Below are positions 8,609-22,748 of a DNA stretch of 61,777 nucleotides, one piece after another; positions within the stretch are counted from its first letter, which is position 1; every line of letters begins with the position of its first letter. A model generated the notes under the pieces. That model saw only the letters and a list, made by a program, of their open reading frames with translations. It was not told the origin of the DNA and did not search any database. The DNA is from Silene noctiflora (Eukaryota > Streptophyta > Magnoliopsida > Caryophyllales > Caryophyllaceae), in NCBI GenBank assembly GCA_009801015.1, contig VHZZ01002457.1, positions 47,020 through 108,796 on the forward strand. The letters are read 5' to 3'. Both the position numbers and the translations under genes were made by a program.

Positions 8609-11600
8609 CTAATTCATGAACTTCCTACAGTTTGGAGCTTTACACAAGCACGGCACCTTAAATTCGTCAGGCTCGTCTGGGTCAAATAAGTAATCATACC
8701 TGATAGCCAGATATTACGAAAACGCATATAAGATGGCAGTATTATGTAAAATAAAAATAAATTAGTATAAATAAAAAGAAGACTTATAAAACAGAGAGAG
8801 GAATTACGTCAGCTCGTCACCAGCAAGAACTGTTGTCTTGGCAATGAGAACAATTCGACTCTCATCATCACCCACGCTCATAATCCTCGCATAGCAATTT
8901 GGCATGCACTACAGAGGTTGTTAAGAACTTCATCAGGACCACACAACATATAACCAAACAACATCTCAATAATCATTACTCAGTGCCTCAATGGCTATTG
9001 CGTGTGGTTAGGTAGGGGACCGAATATGCGCAACCTTAGGTTGTTTCCTAATGACCTATTATGAAAATTGTAAAATAAATTGACACTCCACTTCACAAGA
9101 AAAGAAGCATTAGAATTTAACGAGTCAGTTACTTTATTCCATAATATTCTTAAGCATCTTAATAACTATGCTCAAGAAAAAACTACATAAAACTTGAACT
9201 TAAAACGTCTCACTGTAAGGAGCGACAGCAACAAAACATACAAATTGACAAATGGTTGGTTGAGGTACAAGCAAGAGACCGAGCAGTATGTCGTTGCTAA
9301 AAAGAACTTACAGAGTGGTTGATAAGGCGAGCTATATTTCCTTTATCAGTTGCATCCACTACTACTTCTTCGCTGATTTTGAAAAGCTGTGCCATTCAAA
9401 ATGTCAATAATAAACGGCGATGAACTCAGAGACAACAAAACATCTATGTCCCCACCACATAATCGTCACATTCAGAACCATTAACTACAGTCCAAATAAG
9501 GATATACGACTATGAGTACAATATAATCATCCTTGCAAGGACAGCAGTTGTAATTTACCAAATCTACGTGTACAGTCGGCAGGGATATACAATAAGTTAA
9601 AAATCAATCAGCCAAAATAATCCATAATAGAAAAGTGCAAACGGCATTTTCTGTAGGCCGCGATAAGACCCACAAGACAAGTAAACATTTACTTCCATCT
9701 TTACAATTTTGTAAGGGAGAAGAGAGGAACATAATATTCTGATAGAATGACCATAACAGTATAGCACCCTCATGGCCTTATTAGCCAAGTACATCAAAGG
9801 CTCTGCCTATGGTGAGGAAGGGGGTTGGCACAGCATCTGAAAAAAAAACATCAAGCAATTGTGAACATGTAGCTTACATAACAGTCTTTTCCTTCTAAGC
9901 GATAGCGTGCCTCCCTCAAATCTGCTACACTGCCTCTCACCTGCTCTCCACGATATTCGAGAACCTACAGTACACAGGTGCTACAGATTACTATTTCAGG
10001 TGAAAAAATACCAGCAGAAATGAGTGTCATCAAACAACCATAACAAACTGCTCCACAACATTTCACCCAGCTCTCATGAAGGACACAGTCATAAGTGAGT
10101 AGCAGCAAATAACAAGTTAAATTCTGTGTGATGTCACTTCTTGCATAATGCAGCACCAAAATAACCATCTCACTAGAAACCTATCGTCAATAATTTACAT
10201 GGTACAAAGAGTAATCGTAAATGATTAATTAAACTTCAATATGCTAATGCCTTTGCTGACACCGAAATAAAAAAGAATCAACTTTCCTCCCTAAACATCA
10301 GATGTCTATTGTTTAGAATAACTAAGAGCGCAGCTCCGGTAAAATCACTGTCAATCGGCCAAAGCAACTGTGAGAATAAAAAATTATGATAAATGCAACT
10401 ACAGCACTCTCAAGTCTCACCATCTCTCCTTCTTGAATGTCACGACGTGCAAAGAGGCCCCACCCGTGGATCCCGGATCTACCAAAGCAAACTCGGTCAT
10501 TTTCCGTTCTCTGCACTCATACACATCATCTATTACAAATCAAGTCATGAGCCAAAACATCTATTAACCAAAGGTTTGATGCCTACCTGCAAATGGCGAA
10601 GCCGCTCTCTAAACGTTGAAAACGTCTTAGGCTCTTCCACTTTCTGCAGGAAAATATATGAGAATTTCCTAGCGTTGTTTTGGTTATGTGATCAAATCTT
10701 AGAGTTAAGAAAACCACATGCCAACAACTTAAAGGATAGGCAATCTTACTCGGAATGTATTCAACCGTTCTATTTCACGTGACGAATGATGACAAGACCC
10801 CATAACTCTGTGAGCAATGACTTCTTCTCCAATCCTCTAGTAACCAACAAAAAACATAACATCAGTAAACGCAGGATCTGCAAATGGATTTTAATATGAA
10901 CGACGAATAGGCTGCCCAGGCAAGAGATAGGAAAATGTAACAACTGCCAGTTGAGCAGTGTATACATTTTCTCCTTCAGTTAGGGCTTGTTTGAACGGAG
11001 GGATTTAGAGAGAGGCCATTTCTGTTGCTAGTTAGTAAGTTGGTTTGGAAGAAAGGGAAATAAAAAGCAGGGGAACCAACGAATCCATCTTCCTAGCACC
11101 AAGTATCAAATATTCAGCCACCACCACAAATCCACGACTAGAATCTAAAGAACCCCTATAAAAAGAATTGAGATGGGATCTACATGACTTGAGCCTCTGT
11201 TAATTATCAAGGCTAAATGAAAATTTGCATATAAAAGAGAACATTTACAAGTAGCTGACACTTTCATGCTTACCTTGCAGTTCTTATTTTCAGGCCGCTG
11301 GTATATACGGCACCTTGCGGAGGACTCCGCCTCAACTTCACTGACTTCCAGTGTTGAAGCCCTGTCAGGATCTGACCTAATAGATGATATTAACCTTGAA
11401 CCACTGCGTTTCTTATGTAAAGTTTTAGCTGAGAAAACCCCTGAAGGGGTTTGTACAATTAAAACGGTGTCTGGATTAGGAGTCCTGCGTCAAATAGAAA
11501 CTAGTTTAACATAAACAGAAACGAGTGAAACGAGTGACTTGTGAGTTTTGAGTTGTCACTTGCATAATTCCACATTATTTACATTTTCCTCATTTCATTT

Positions 11601-14600
11601 TTTAGATACCTGTGGAAAGCACAGTACGAGACCATCTTGGTAATTTGTTTTCCATTCTTTTCCAACGAATGCAGCTGACAAAAGAAAAACAAAAACTTTA
11701 CCATATGAGCAAAAATGATATAAATCATTTTGACAAAAACATCTTTATATTTATAGTATAACGTGAGAATTATTATTAATTCAATAACTAGAAGCATAGT
11801 GTGTGGACATTCGGCCTAAGAAAATGCAAATCAGGAAATTGTAAGCACACATCACAAGCACACAGAGACCACCAATTTGGATGAGGGCTCCCAATCAATA
11901 AAGGGACCCAAGGTGTTACACAATCCCTTTTTGCTCCCAACCTTTCGCAAATATTAAAAAAATATTGATCCAAACCATGGTATTAATGCTGCTGTTATGT
12001 ACCCATTAGATTATTTCAGTTGCATAATACTCCATAGAACAATGCTGACATTATGGCCTCGTCAACCAATATTTCAACATCATCCCATTATGTTGCATCC
12101 ACTATATCCAAAACAAGAGATACCACGACTGTAACTGCAACTGATTTAACTTTTAAATACCATGACACAAACTAAGACAGGCGGACACAAAAAATTAGCA
12201 GTTCATCACTGGTATGTACCAAGTTTGTGTCCATGGTCATGGCAAATTGTTTTAGCATGAAATATGAAGAAACTACCAAGCAGATATAGACTCATAATTA
12301 CAACATAGTTATCTAACTCCACAAGAACAATGACAACCAAGTTATCTAATTCCACAACAACAACAACAACAACAACAAACACAAAAGTATAGAACCAACA
12401 CCACACCTCCATTCGGTAGCCAGCCCGTGAAGCACACATGGCATGGTAATAGGTTGAGCATTTGCAACACTGAGTGCAGGCGCCATGTATTTGTTTACAA
12501 ATTATGCACACCTGATGCTCAAACAAAGCAGAATATAAGGAACTTGCAGGTGAATAAGATTTTTGGGTTAAACATTGGTTCCTACTTTTAAATAGTAGGG
12601 TTTCAAGAAGAATCTATTTCAAACTCCATTCACAAAAAGATAGCCATGTATCACCACCAGTCAAATTCAATATTATACGCAAATGAGAAATCTGCATTAC
12701 CAGACAAAGGAACTCAACCTTCCTGAATGTAGATTGTATTCTTAAGAAAGCACAAAGACTAAATCATCTCAATCAATTACAAACATTATGGCAACAATGT
12801 CAATCATGCTTTAAACTTGCACTACCGATGAAATACCTTTACAAAGGCACTTGATGGAATGCTCAAAATACCAATAGCAGGCTCCATTTCTTCATCACTA
12901 GCAAAGCACACTTCAGGCCTAAACCAGGCACAGGTGACATGAACCCATAATGTGCCTATATCAGTAGCCTTTAAAGCACCACCTGTGAAAGAAACAGGTT
13001 ATGAGTCAGCTGGAGGGCACAACAAACAGGCCACACTGAAATATAATGCGCAAAAGGGAAGGCTATATACGGCAAACAGAATTTCGACCAAAATACCAAA
13101 TGAAATAATCAAGAACATTAACCGACACCCAATTTTAAAATTATCAAAATAAACTAAATTCTATGCCAAGAACACAGTAAACATTGAAAAACGTTATATC
13201 TGATCCTCCATTATCCAGTCAAGAACAAACTGTGTGCCATACCCCATACATAAGCCACCAGAGTCAAAAATCTAAACAAGACCCTGGAACCAGAAACAGG
13301 TTAAAGAAGCCATAAAAACAAAGGTTGGCAGCATTTGTTTAGATTCATACTTGAAAATGATATAGCCAGCTAAATGGTAACATACCTTTTACAGGGCAAA
13401 GGCAGCATTCCCTCTCAATATCTGGCGTTTCACAAGCTCTACAAACCCATGAAGTTAAATCACGAACATTTCTAGCTCCATAGCATTCTTGATGGACAGC
13501 AATTTGACATCTACAAGGGAGCAACAAAGTTAAAATGTTACCAACACAACTTACCTATCTATTGTCCACAATGCTGAAGGGAACCAGAAGCTAATCAATA
13601 ACAGAAAGACCGTGCAGATATCACATAAATAAAAAGCAATTGGGTACCGATTGCAGATAATTATCTTGTTATAATCCCAATCCTCAACCCATCTACATAC
13701 AGCACATCTTTCTGTTGTCCATTTTGCAAGTACAGGCTCATATTTCTCTGCCAATGCATCAAGATAGACCATCAATTATCACATTACATATACGTTATGT
13801 TTCATCAACCGACGACAAAGCCTACTTTACCTTGCAAAAAAGACAGCAATTTCTGTTTTCGCTCTTTTAATGAAGGCCTTTTAGAAGGTTTGGCAGAAGC
13901 GGAAGCAGCAGCAGCAGCAGCAGCGCGTTCATGGAACTCTGCCATTTGTAACATCTGCATAGGCAATGTCTAGGCAGTTGAAACCATGAAAAACAAAGGG
14001 AAAGGGCAACAACCAGTAGCCAGTGTAGATCTGTGCTACAGTAAGCGGATTATCGAGCACGTTCAGTTACAAAAATGCATACCTGTACCTGATCTAGGGT
14101 GACTAAAAGTAGAGGAAAGAAACTAACAGAACAAAATTTGAGAAACCACTAATATCCTGAGGGGCACAGTGGAATTAAGTAATCAATAATGCAGCTTAGT
14201 CATGAAATAGAAGATGGTCCCAATCATGATACATGGTTCCAAAAGATGAGAAGTTTAGTACATGGATATTTGCAAACACAGACAACCATATGGCCAAACT
14301 CTTGTAAAGTTGAAGCACAGTTTTTTTTTTTTGAAAAAATAACCCCAGTAATGTCAGCTTTTATCCAGTGAGACCTTGACCAAACAAACAGTAGTATCTA
14401 AGCTAGCTAACCAAGTAAGTTCTTGTAACTTGATCACTCTGAAATTTAAATCCATGTCTGTACTCTGTAGCTGACTCTTTGGTTAGCAAAGCAAGCTAAT
14501 AAAAGTATAGAACGGCAGCAAAAATTTTGAACTAATCAAAATCAAGTGTTGAGATACAAACCCATTGCTCAAGAGACAGCATGGATCCTTTGACTCTAAT

Positions 14601-17600
14601 ACTTTTCTTCCAGTTCTTCACTTTGGAACCCGTATGCCTTTCCCAGTCACTAAGAAGCTGCTTTGCATTCCCACAATATCCACATTTGCACACAACTCTG
14701 AAACACCGGTTGGGTCAAGTCACAGAAACTTATATCAGGACACAAACTCATGAAGACTGATGTAAGTCAAAGGCATCAACTAATTTACAAATTAATTTTT
14801 TTAAACCACTATGGTCAAATGAGACCAATATATTTAAAAGACGGTAAACCTTCCTTGTACACAACATGAAGTCATGAAGTCAACCATCATAAGCTGTGTA
14901 AATCTACAGCACTAATATGGCTTACACCAATACTTTCAATGAAGAACCGGTAAATAAGGACCCCAGGACCATATACCATGCACTACACTACACGGCTAAG
15001 CTTAACAAGTCCAAGTGGGTGGCCAATCCAGCAACCATAAATTATTCATGAAAACAGAATGTAGGTTTTTTGTGCAAACTACACTTGGTGCTTTTTAAAT
15101 GGAACGAGCAAACAAGAGACATAGATAGGCCAATAAACCCAACACTTCTTCAAAGAAGTGAGGTTTGGAGATGGGGGGAAGGGTGTCTCAAAAAGCTAGT
15201 GCATCTATGTCAATGGAAGCAATATACTTACAGATGCAAGCTAGGAAAATATACACCTTCCATGCCCTCACAAACTACATCGACCTTATCTGGTAGTTTA
15301 ATCTCCTCATTCTTAATATTATTACACCTGTATTGAAGCAATGAAAACACATAAGTGGAATTAGCATCCCCTTACACAGTAAATAACTAGGGGAAGACAC
15401 AATGGGCGAGTACATAGCAGTTATATTATATTCAGTAGTGCAACCGCGCAAGAACTCACTTAAGTTTGGGGTGATATTCTGAATCTGACAGTTCAAAGTT
15501 GAACTTTACTCTGCAATCAGGGCAGTAGTAGTCTGAAGCCCCAAGATCCTGTCAATATTGTGAGGAGTGCAACAGTCAAAAATCTTTTCTCTGTTAGGAC
15601 TGAACAAAAGGTTGCTCAAGAAGGAGAAGAGACCTTAAAAAGGTTGCCTGAAATTCTGTCACATTCCGCGTGTACCCAAACTTTACAACCATCACATCTC
15701 ACCTAATGGTACCACCAAAAATATAAATTTAATTGATGGGCAGGTTTCTTCCACCATAGACATAAGCAAAATAACATACACAATTTTGCATACAGCCTTA
15801 CCCATTTTCCGCTGTCAGAGCGTTTTCCAATCTTTTTGCAAATACCACAGTATTGTTTCAATCTAAGCGACTGCCAACAAGAATAAACTTAGTCAATGCT
15901 ACAGTATTACATGAGGAAAGGTCCAGCTTCCCCGTACCCACACACAAACAACTAGATTCAGGCAGAAGCTATCTGGGTGTTCAACAAGGGTATTAAAAAT
16001 AAATGGTTCACTTTCAACCAACCTTAGCGCAAGGTGTACAATAAAAGTGGCCTTCAGAGCGTGACCCCTTCCCTGTCTTCTTCATCTTCAGTGGAAGACC
16101 AATACCACATCCTTCACACGACTGTGTATCCTGCCCTTTCATGAAACCATTCTGAAAAGTTGAAATAAATACAGCACAACATTACGCCGGGGACTCAAAA
16201 ACTCCCCAACGGCGGAGATATAAGGGAGTTGGATGTATGCAGCATTCCCATGTGAAAACAACACATATTGTTTCATATGAGTTGTAATGAAAATTGCATT
16301 GAAAATTTGAAAAGACTGATGGCTTGTTCATAGTATAGGAAGGGAACAAAATTTAATGAACCATTCTGATATATTCCATCATGTTCCAAAGCAAAGAAGA
16401 CTGAATCTTTGGCATATGGAACATAAATAACCCCCCTACCCCAGATGTTTTTTTGACATATAACATTTTCCTTTCTTCGCAAATTATTTGGATTTGCAGC
16501 ATTTCTTAAATAGGCAAAAGCTAACAAAGTGAAATAATTAGTGCCACCAACATTTCTTGAACACCCCCCACCCCTGAAAATGAAAGGAAATATGCATAAA
16601 TTCTGAAACACGGCTCTCATTTCATTCAACTCCCTTCCGAGTTCCTATCATATGAGCATTGAGCAATACATTCGCCAAAAAATGTGTTGCCAAATGAGCT
16701 CCCAAGTCCCAACCACCCTCCTCCAATGAGAACAAAATCCTAATATATATTCCACATTTCCACATCTGTCCAAATCGCTCAACGGGAGAGCAAAAGACTC
16801 AATTCACCCACCAAGGAATACCAATCCTAACTAAAATAACACTATCAGAATGAAACGTGCAGGTATCATAGACAATACTAAAATCAAAATGACATAGAAC
16901 ACCATAAAATTGAAACTAACAGCAGATCATTGACTTGCCTGGCTATGATGGTATGATTCCTGATAATTATTTGAGACAGCCGGCAACTTCCCCCCTCTGT
17001 AAGCATGGTCAATAAAAGAAGCATTTGTAGCTGCCACATTAATCTCCTCCATTAATGTTTCCAAAAATCCATTCTCTGCTAGAAAGGCCTCCTCCAACGC
17101 CTTGTGGAACTTGCCAGGATCACAGCCATTAAGACAGGCCTGCTCTTGGAACCTTAACCATAAACGATACGCATAAGTAGCAGTTACCACGCAGATACCG
17201 AATTAACTGATGGAAACACATCTACAGCGAAAAAGCATACCTCTCCACGTTTTCTGCAAAAGCGTATATTTTGTCGCGCTTCACCCAAGCATAGTCCTGC
17301 TCAGCGCGTAGTTCATTAAATCCCACGTAATCATAACTATGTTACTCAAGTGAAAAACAAGTATCTGACACGGGGAGCGCCTAAGTGTCAGACTCATCTA
17401 TATATAAAAAATAATCGAGTTTTTGGTTTATAATTAAGTGTCAGAGTGACACACCCATGTCAGAGGGTTGACTGGTTGGGCGTTGGACATGAGTGCGAGA
17501 GATATTATAAAAAGACCAAGTATCAAAGATCACATACAAATCCAACACTAAATACTAGTGTCACTAACTTAAAACATCTAAAAAGAGAATAATTGATCCT

Positions 17601-18704
17601 TACCCTTTGCATTCCTTTTCCAGAGTATCCAAAAAACATCACACAGACTGCCTTAGGAACACGGAATTCTAAAATCTGTCGTGGAACTTGTGAAGCAGAA
17701 TCAACAACAATAGCGGGCCAAGCAGGATCATTACTCCCCGCCTTTGCCCATACTATATCACCCGGTCGGAATAAACTCCCATCACACCTTCCATACTCCT
17801 TTAACCTACCACGACCACCACGCAAATCGACAGGCAAAGGCTTCTGATATTCCACCCAATGGCGACCACGCAACGACAATAAACTACTCTTAGAGCTCGA
17901 ATACCCTCTCCTCGCCCCATAACTCTCCTCAACATCATCATTCCCATAACCATTATCATACCCTAAATCCCCAGAAGACGACGATACACCACACCTCTCA
18001 TCAACAAATCTACTTACATAAACTTTGCTTTCCACCCCATTTTTCGAATTTCTCCTTCTACTGACATCATCATAACCATAATCATCATCCGTCTCATCAT
18101 CAACGTCATCATTTCCATCCTCACTATCGTCATCATAATCAACAATACTATAATTCTTACTAACACTACACTTACTATCCTTCTTCCAATCATCTAAAAT
18201 AGAATCTTTAAACCTAGAAGGCAACACCTGAGCTCGCCCTCTTGACGTCCTAACCAACGGGGGTCGAGCACTCTCCTTCGCTGCTGCCGCTGCCGCTGCT
18301 CTTTTCTCCTTCCTTTCCTCCTCCTCATCCTCCTCCTCCTCCTCCTCATCACACGAATCCTCAGCACACAAAGACGCCGCGAAATCCCCCAACCTTTTCA
18401 AACCACCGCCATTGCCACCATTATTCATATCGGTACGTTGCGGAGTATCAAACATAGTAGGGAAACTACACGGAATTACACCAGCAGCAACTTCACCAAG
18501 TAAACTCAAAGGAAAATAACGACCACTACTACAACTATTACTACTATTCTTATTATTATTTACGCTTCCAGAATTGTATTCTTTACGCTTTTTCCGATGA
18601 TTCGAGTTGTTCGAACTATCGTCATCTTCACCACCCGACGAATGCGCAATACGACACCGCTTTAAGCTAGGCATTGTCGATTTCAAATTCCGCTTGATTA
18701 TCAT
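8609..18704 (-). CDS. ATX3/4/5-like histone-lysine N-methyltransferase (PWWP-PHD-ePHD-SET)
   Basis: A trithorax-type enzyme predicted to methylate histone H3 Lys4 in the nucleus. Twenty-three exons join in phase to 1140 residues: 18704-17604, 17296-17241, 17152-16939, 16151-16023, 15870-15802, 15702-15634, 15548-15460, 15327-15232, 14697-14562, 13954-13831, 13747-13648, 13510-13386, 12982-12837, 12511-12407, 11674-11610, 11484-11274, 10836-10750, 10643-10587, 10510-10421, 9964-9878, 9386-9312, 8918-8818, 8699-8609. The start [16 protein letters not shown] matches the ATX3-5 subgroup. Domains: acidic/Ser-rich region, PWWP (GDIVWAK, ~310-385), PHD (YCGIC..WVRCDGC, ~507-561), a second PHD plus extended PHD ([18 protein letters not shown] to ~870), SET ([14 protein letters not shown], split NHSC, ELTYDY, ~1000-1124) and post-[11 protein letters not shown]. 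All catalytic motifs are intact. The third intron uses a GC donor (CAG|GCAAGT). Confidence 0.93.
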
Positions 18705-21700
18705 CTCTATCAACTATCAACTATCCACTATCCACTTCCCCAAATTACCAAACCCTAAATCCCCAAATTAACAAACCCTAACATTGAAACCAAACTCAAA
18801 CTCAAACAACACGAAACAAAAATCAAAAAACTGATTGAAACAGAGCGCAACAAAGACGATATACTACGATAACCTAATCAATATAACTATAAATTCGATT
18901 GACGGGTAAATTGGGCGGGAAATCAAGAAATTAGGGATCTAATAAAAAACGAAAAAAGAGTTGAATTAAACAGAGAGATACTTAGATCTTAAATAAGAAA
19001 TTATTTATTTCTAGAATTAATTTGAAAATTGCAGAAAGTTGAGTAATTGATTTAATTGCAAAGAAATAAAATGACGAAGAAATGAAGAAAAAAAAAAGTT
19101 AAATTTCAATGGCGTAGAGAGAGAAAGTGAAAGAGGGTGGTTGATTTTTTTAGAGAGAGAAACTTGAAAGATGATAGAATGTGGATTGACTTAATAGTCC
19201 GTCTTTAAATTTCGGGTTTTTTTTTATTTATTTTTTAATATTATTACACTCAATTTTGTGTATCATTCTGTAACACGAGATTTCATCAACTTTTTTTGCT
19301 GCAAATTTTTTTTTTTTTTTTGATTGATTCAATAATTGTTAATCTTGTTACAAATTTTGATTGATATTATCTAAAGTTTAATTTTGAAGGATGTATGACC
19401 AATGGAGGTTTGTGGAGATTGTTTTATCGTCGACGGTGTAGTTTACGTTGGGATGGAACTCGTTGAATTAAACTGAAAAGCAAAACCGTAGTAAGGAATT
19501 ATTCGATAGTCAGGTTTTGAGATGTTGAATTTGATCAAAGAGTGGTGTTATGTTTGAGTGTATTACTGTTTAAGAATTGTTTGGTGTTGCAATGGCTGCC
19601 ATGGATGTGTGTTTGTGTGGGTGCAGTGTAGTTTTGGCGCAAGAAGAGGTAGATTGTGTTAAGTTTAAAAAAGGTTAATTAATCGTATTATTTTAGATTA
19701 ATCTATAAGTTGGGTCTAATAAAAAAAATATATATATTATTAAAAAGGCATAAACATAAATAAACGAAGACGAAGACGAAAACGAAAACGAAAACTAAAA
19801 TTATTAGCATTTCGTTACTCTTTTATGAATGCTGATTATGATTTCGGCATGTTAATTTTTGTTTGAATTTGTTGGTTATGTTTATATTTACAGTATGATT
19901 GAAAGTTTGGTGGTTCAGACAAACATTAATGGCGTTACCCGTAAGAATTTCCACGGTGTGTTTGATTTGCGATATTTTTAATGGAAGTAGTTGACCATAT
20001 TGACCAAGTTATAAGATCAGAATAGTTCGACTTTAATGGAGTCCTAATTTTTATGGGAAAGGAAGGGAAGGGTTGAGTACTTGAATCGTGTGCTTCATTT
20101 GTCTGCAAAACGGTAGTCGTAAAATGGGTTGGTTAATTATAAGGTGCAAAAGCGGATACAGTATGTAAAACACGTCTTAACCACTCGAGTAAAATCTCGT
20201 CAATTTTTCACGGAAATATTTAGACGTTTTGCCATTTTATTTTTGGGTTGATTAATTTTTAGCTACATAGGTGGAAGAAGACTATAAGAATTAAGAAAAT
20301 GTGTTTAAGGAGAGTGAAAATGTCCGTAATTGGGTATGTATGTTTTTGACTTTTGACGGAGTAGTTGATTAGTGATTTTAAATTGTTTATTTATTTTGTG
20401 CAACTTTTTTTAAAATGGGGTGTGATGATTTGGGAGAAAGCTTTAATGGAAGATTTTGGGTCTACTGATCGTGTTTATAATAACTAGAGTTTCACAAGTT
20501 TGAGTTTTCATCTCTTTTATGAAGATAAAGTAAATAACAAACGACGGAATCGGTATCACGGAATTGGGCATGGGTGGTATCTCGTCATCTCGAATCTGTT
20601 TTCCCGGCTTGATCTCGGTGTTTCACTAAAACCATGGCCGGCCAATGGAAAAGGGAGAGCAGCTGTATTACCCGACTCTCCGACACGATGTCGAGTACAA
20701 TTATTTTGAGCGGATTTTTCAATTTTTTGATCTAAAGTGAAGTGTTGAACATGATAGGTGTCGGACACGTGACATGGCAGCTAAGTGAAGTGTCGGAGTA
20801 ACACAAGAGAGCAGATAGGGATTTGGGGTAATATTTGTGTGGTAGGTTAGAGAGGGGCTGTTTAAATTACGATTGACATAATAACCTTTGGGTCTATAGC
20901 AGGCGGGGCAAGGCAGCTTGATTCTTCAATTATGCGAGTCCTATGATAGGGATGGTCGAGTGGTCGACGTCTTACTTTCCGTCTCACACATCTGTGGATT
21001 TTTGGAGGTTGTGGGATTGTGGGCTGAACTCTAGAAGCAATCCAGTGGTTTAACTTTCTACGCTTGCTCCTAAGCCGATCATCCCCCGTGTGTTTGTGGT
21101 AAAGCAGTGGAGTAATAGTGCATTGGTGGCTTGGTGCTCATTTGTATGCTGTAACTGTGTCCCAAGGTTTTGAGTGGTACTAAGCAAAACCAACTTCTGT
21201 AGCTCACTGCCCTTAGTTACTACTCCGTAATATTCACCCTCTTCCTACAATCTCTTCCCGTCTTTTTTCCGGTTGTAAACTTGTAATGTGAGTAAGAAGG
21301 GACTTTTTAATCCCAACGAGTTAAAAACTTGGATCATGATTCACGAATAACACTCGTTAATAACTTCACCAACTAAAATAGCTAACACTTGTTTCCCCCT
21401 CTTTTAGCTGGTTCATAAATGTTCAGTAGGAGTACTACATAGAAGGGTAGACTAGTTACAGCTAGTACACCCGTAGCCGATACTCACAGCCAATTGCACA
21501 TAATTTAGCATGGAAGTAACGAAATTGCTTCGAGTAGCAAACCATGGATGATGAGTTTCTAAAGCACATTGTTGGCCACTCGGAACTGATAGGATGCAAG
21601 GAAACACATTTACAGATTTACTACTATCTTCTCTACTACTATGCTGAATTTTTTCGAGATCAGGAGTTATACTGTTATACATACAAGCAAACTTCTCTCA

Positions 21701-22517
21701 GTGCAGCAGTTATACTGTTATACATAAACAAGCTGTACTATTATTCCCCCAACCACTTATTGTGACATTACTCATGATGGACCATAATTTCTCAGCAACA
21801 GTTTAGATCAGACTACGAGCCTGCGAAAATAAATATTCCGTATCAAGGTCATGTTTTATATTAAGATGCAATACGGCTAGCTCAACAGATTTGGCCTGTT
21901 AACCGTTCACATTTATCCTTCACAGTGCTTCTTGGCCGAAATCGCTGTTATTCCCCACAGGGTGTGTTAAATGTCTGTCTGAAACAAACAACAAAGTGTC
22001 CCATTTGATCTGTCTCAAGTTGATATACAAGGGTTTGCATTCCTTTGTTCATAAAGTACACACCCAACTAATTAAGCCAAAACCCCACTTGATACACCTT
22101 CCTTTAAGTTGAGGTTTCAAAAGATTCCAAATTCCTTATCTCTATTGACTTATTCATCTCAATAATTACACACTTGTCTAGTTGTCTATCAATTCTCTGA
22201 AACAAAACAAACCAACCTTACCCTAGCCCCAAATCTCCATTATTATGTATTCCATATTTTTTGTGCCCAAAACATCATCTTCCCTTCAGCACCCCAAGAA
22301 AAATTGACAGAACGAGGCGTGTGTAAAAATCGACTCCCAAGCATGACAAGCCAATGCACAAAACGAGACGTTCAGTTACGCCATATAATATATATTATCA
22401 TTTCACTGCTTACATGATGATTTATAACATAATACAGTAGAGCATCTTAAGCATTATTCCAGCCTGTATATACAAAACTAAGCTAGGAGGCAGATTATGC
22501 TAAATCTACAAAGCAGT
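18705..22517. other. Promoter of the methyltransferase gene and long gene-free interval
   Basis: Just upstream of the start are AAACCCTAA-type and GAGAGAGA motifs (about 18755-18780 and 19117-19170), common near plant transcription starts. Beyond 19200 no coding frame is convincing. The part 20480-20830 is moderately GC-rich, with CGGACACG/GTGTCGGA motifs that recur in degenerate form near 17370-17475, suggesting a degraded dispersed repeat. A weak tRNA-like stretch lies at about 20953-21010. 21450-22500 precedes the 3' end of the CCT gene and looks unremarkable. Confidence 0.4.
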
Positions 22518-22523
22518 TTTATT
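22518..22523 (-). terminator. Candidate polyadenylation signal of the CCT gene
   Basis: The minus strand reads AATAAA about 226 bases beyond the stop codon at 22749. Distance and sequence fit a plant polyadenylation element; transcript ends were not checked. Confidence 0.35.
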
Positions 22524-22748
22524 ACAACAAACAAAGAGATTAGCCTACTACTTCCCTTCCCGTTATACGTGGCTTACAGTCTAATACGAATAACACTTAT
22601 TAGGCAAACCCTGATATGTGGGCACTATGACTGCTATCTACTCCATCATGCTATACCTGTAGGTCACTACGATCTTGTTCCATGCTTCTTGAAGGTTTAC
22701 CTAAGTCGGGTCCTAGATACTTCTGATTGACGTACGATATTGATTAAT

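Noticed and set aside
20953..21010. tRNA-like ATGGTCGAGTGGTCGACG stretch
   Set aside because: It resembles the D-arm of a tRNA-Leu/Ser, but I could not find a matching T-arm, anticodon stem or acceptor ends.
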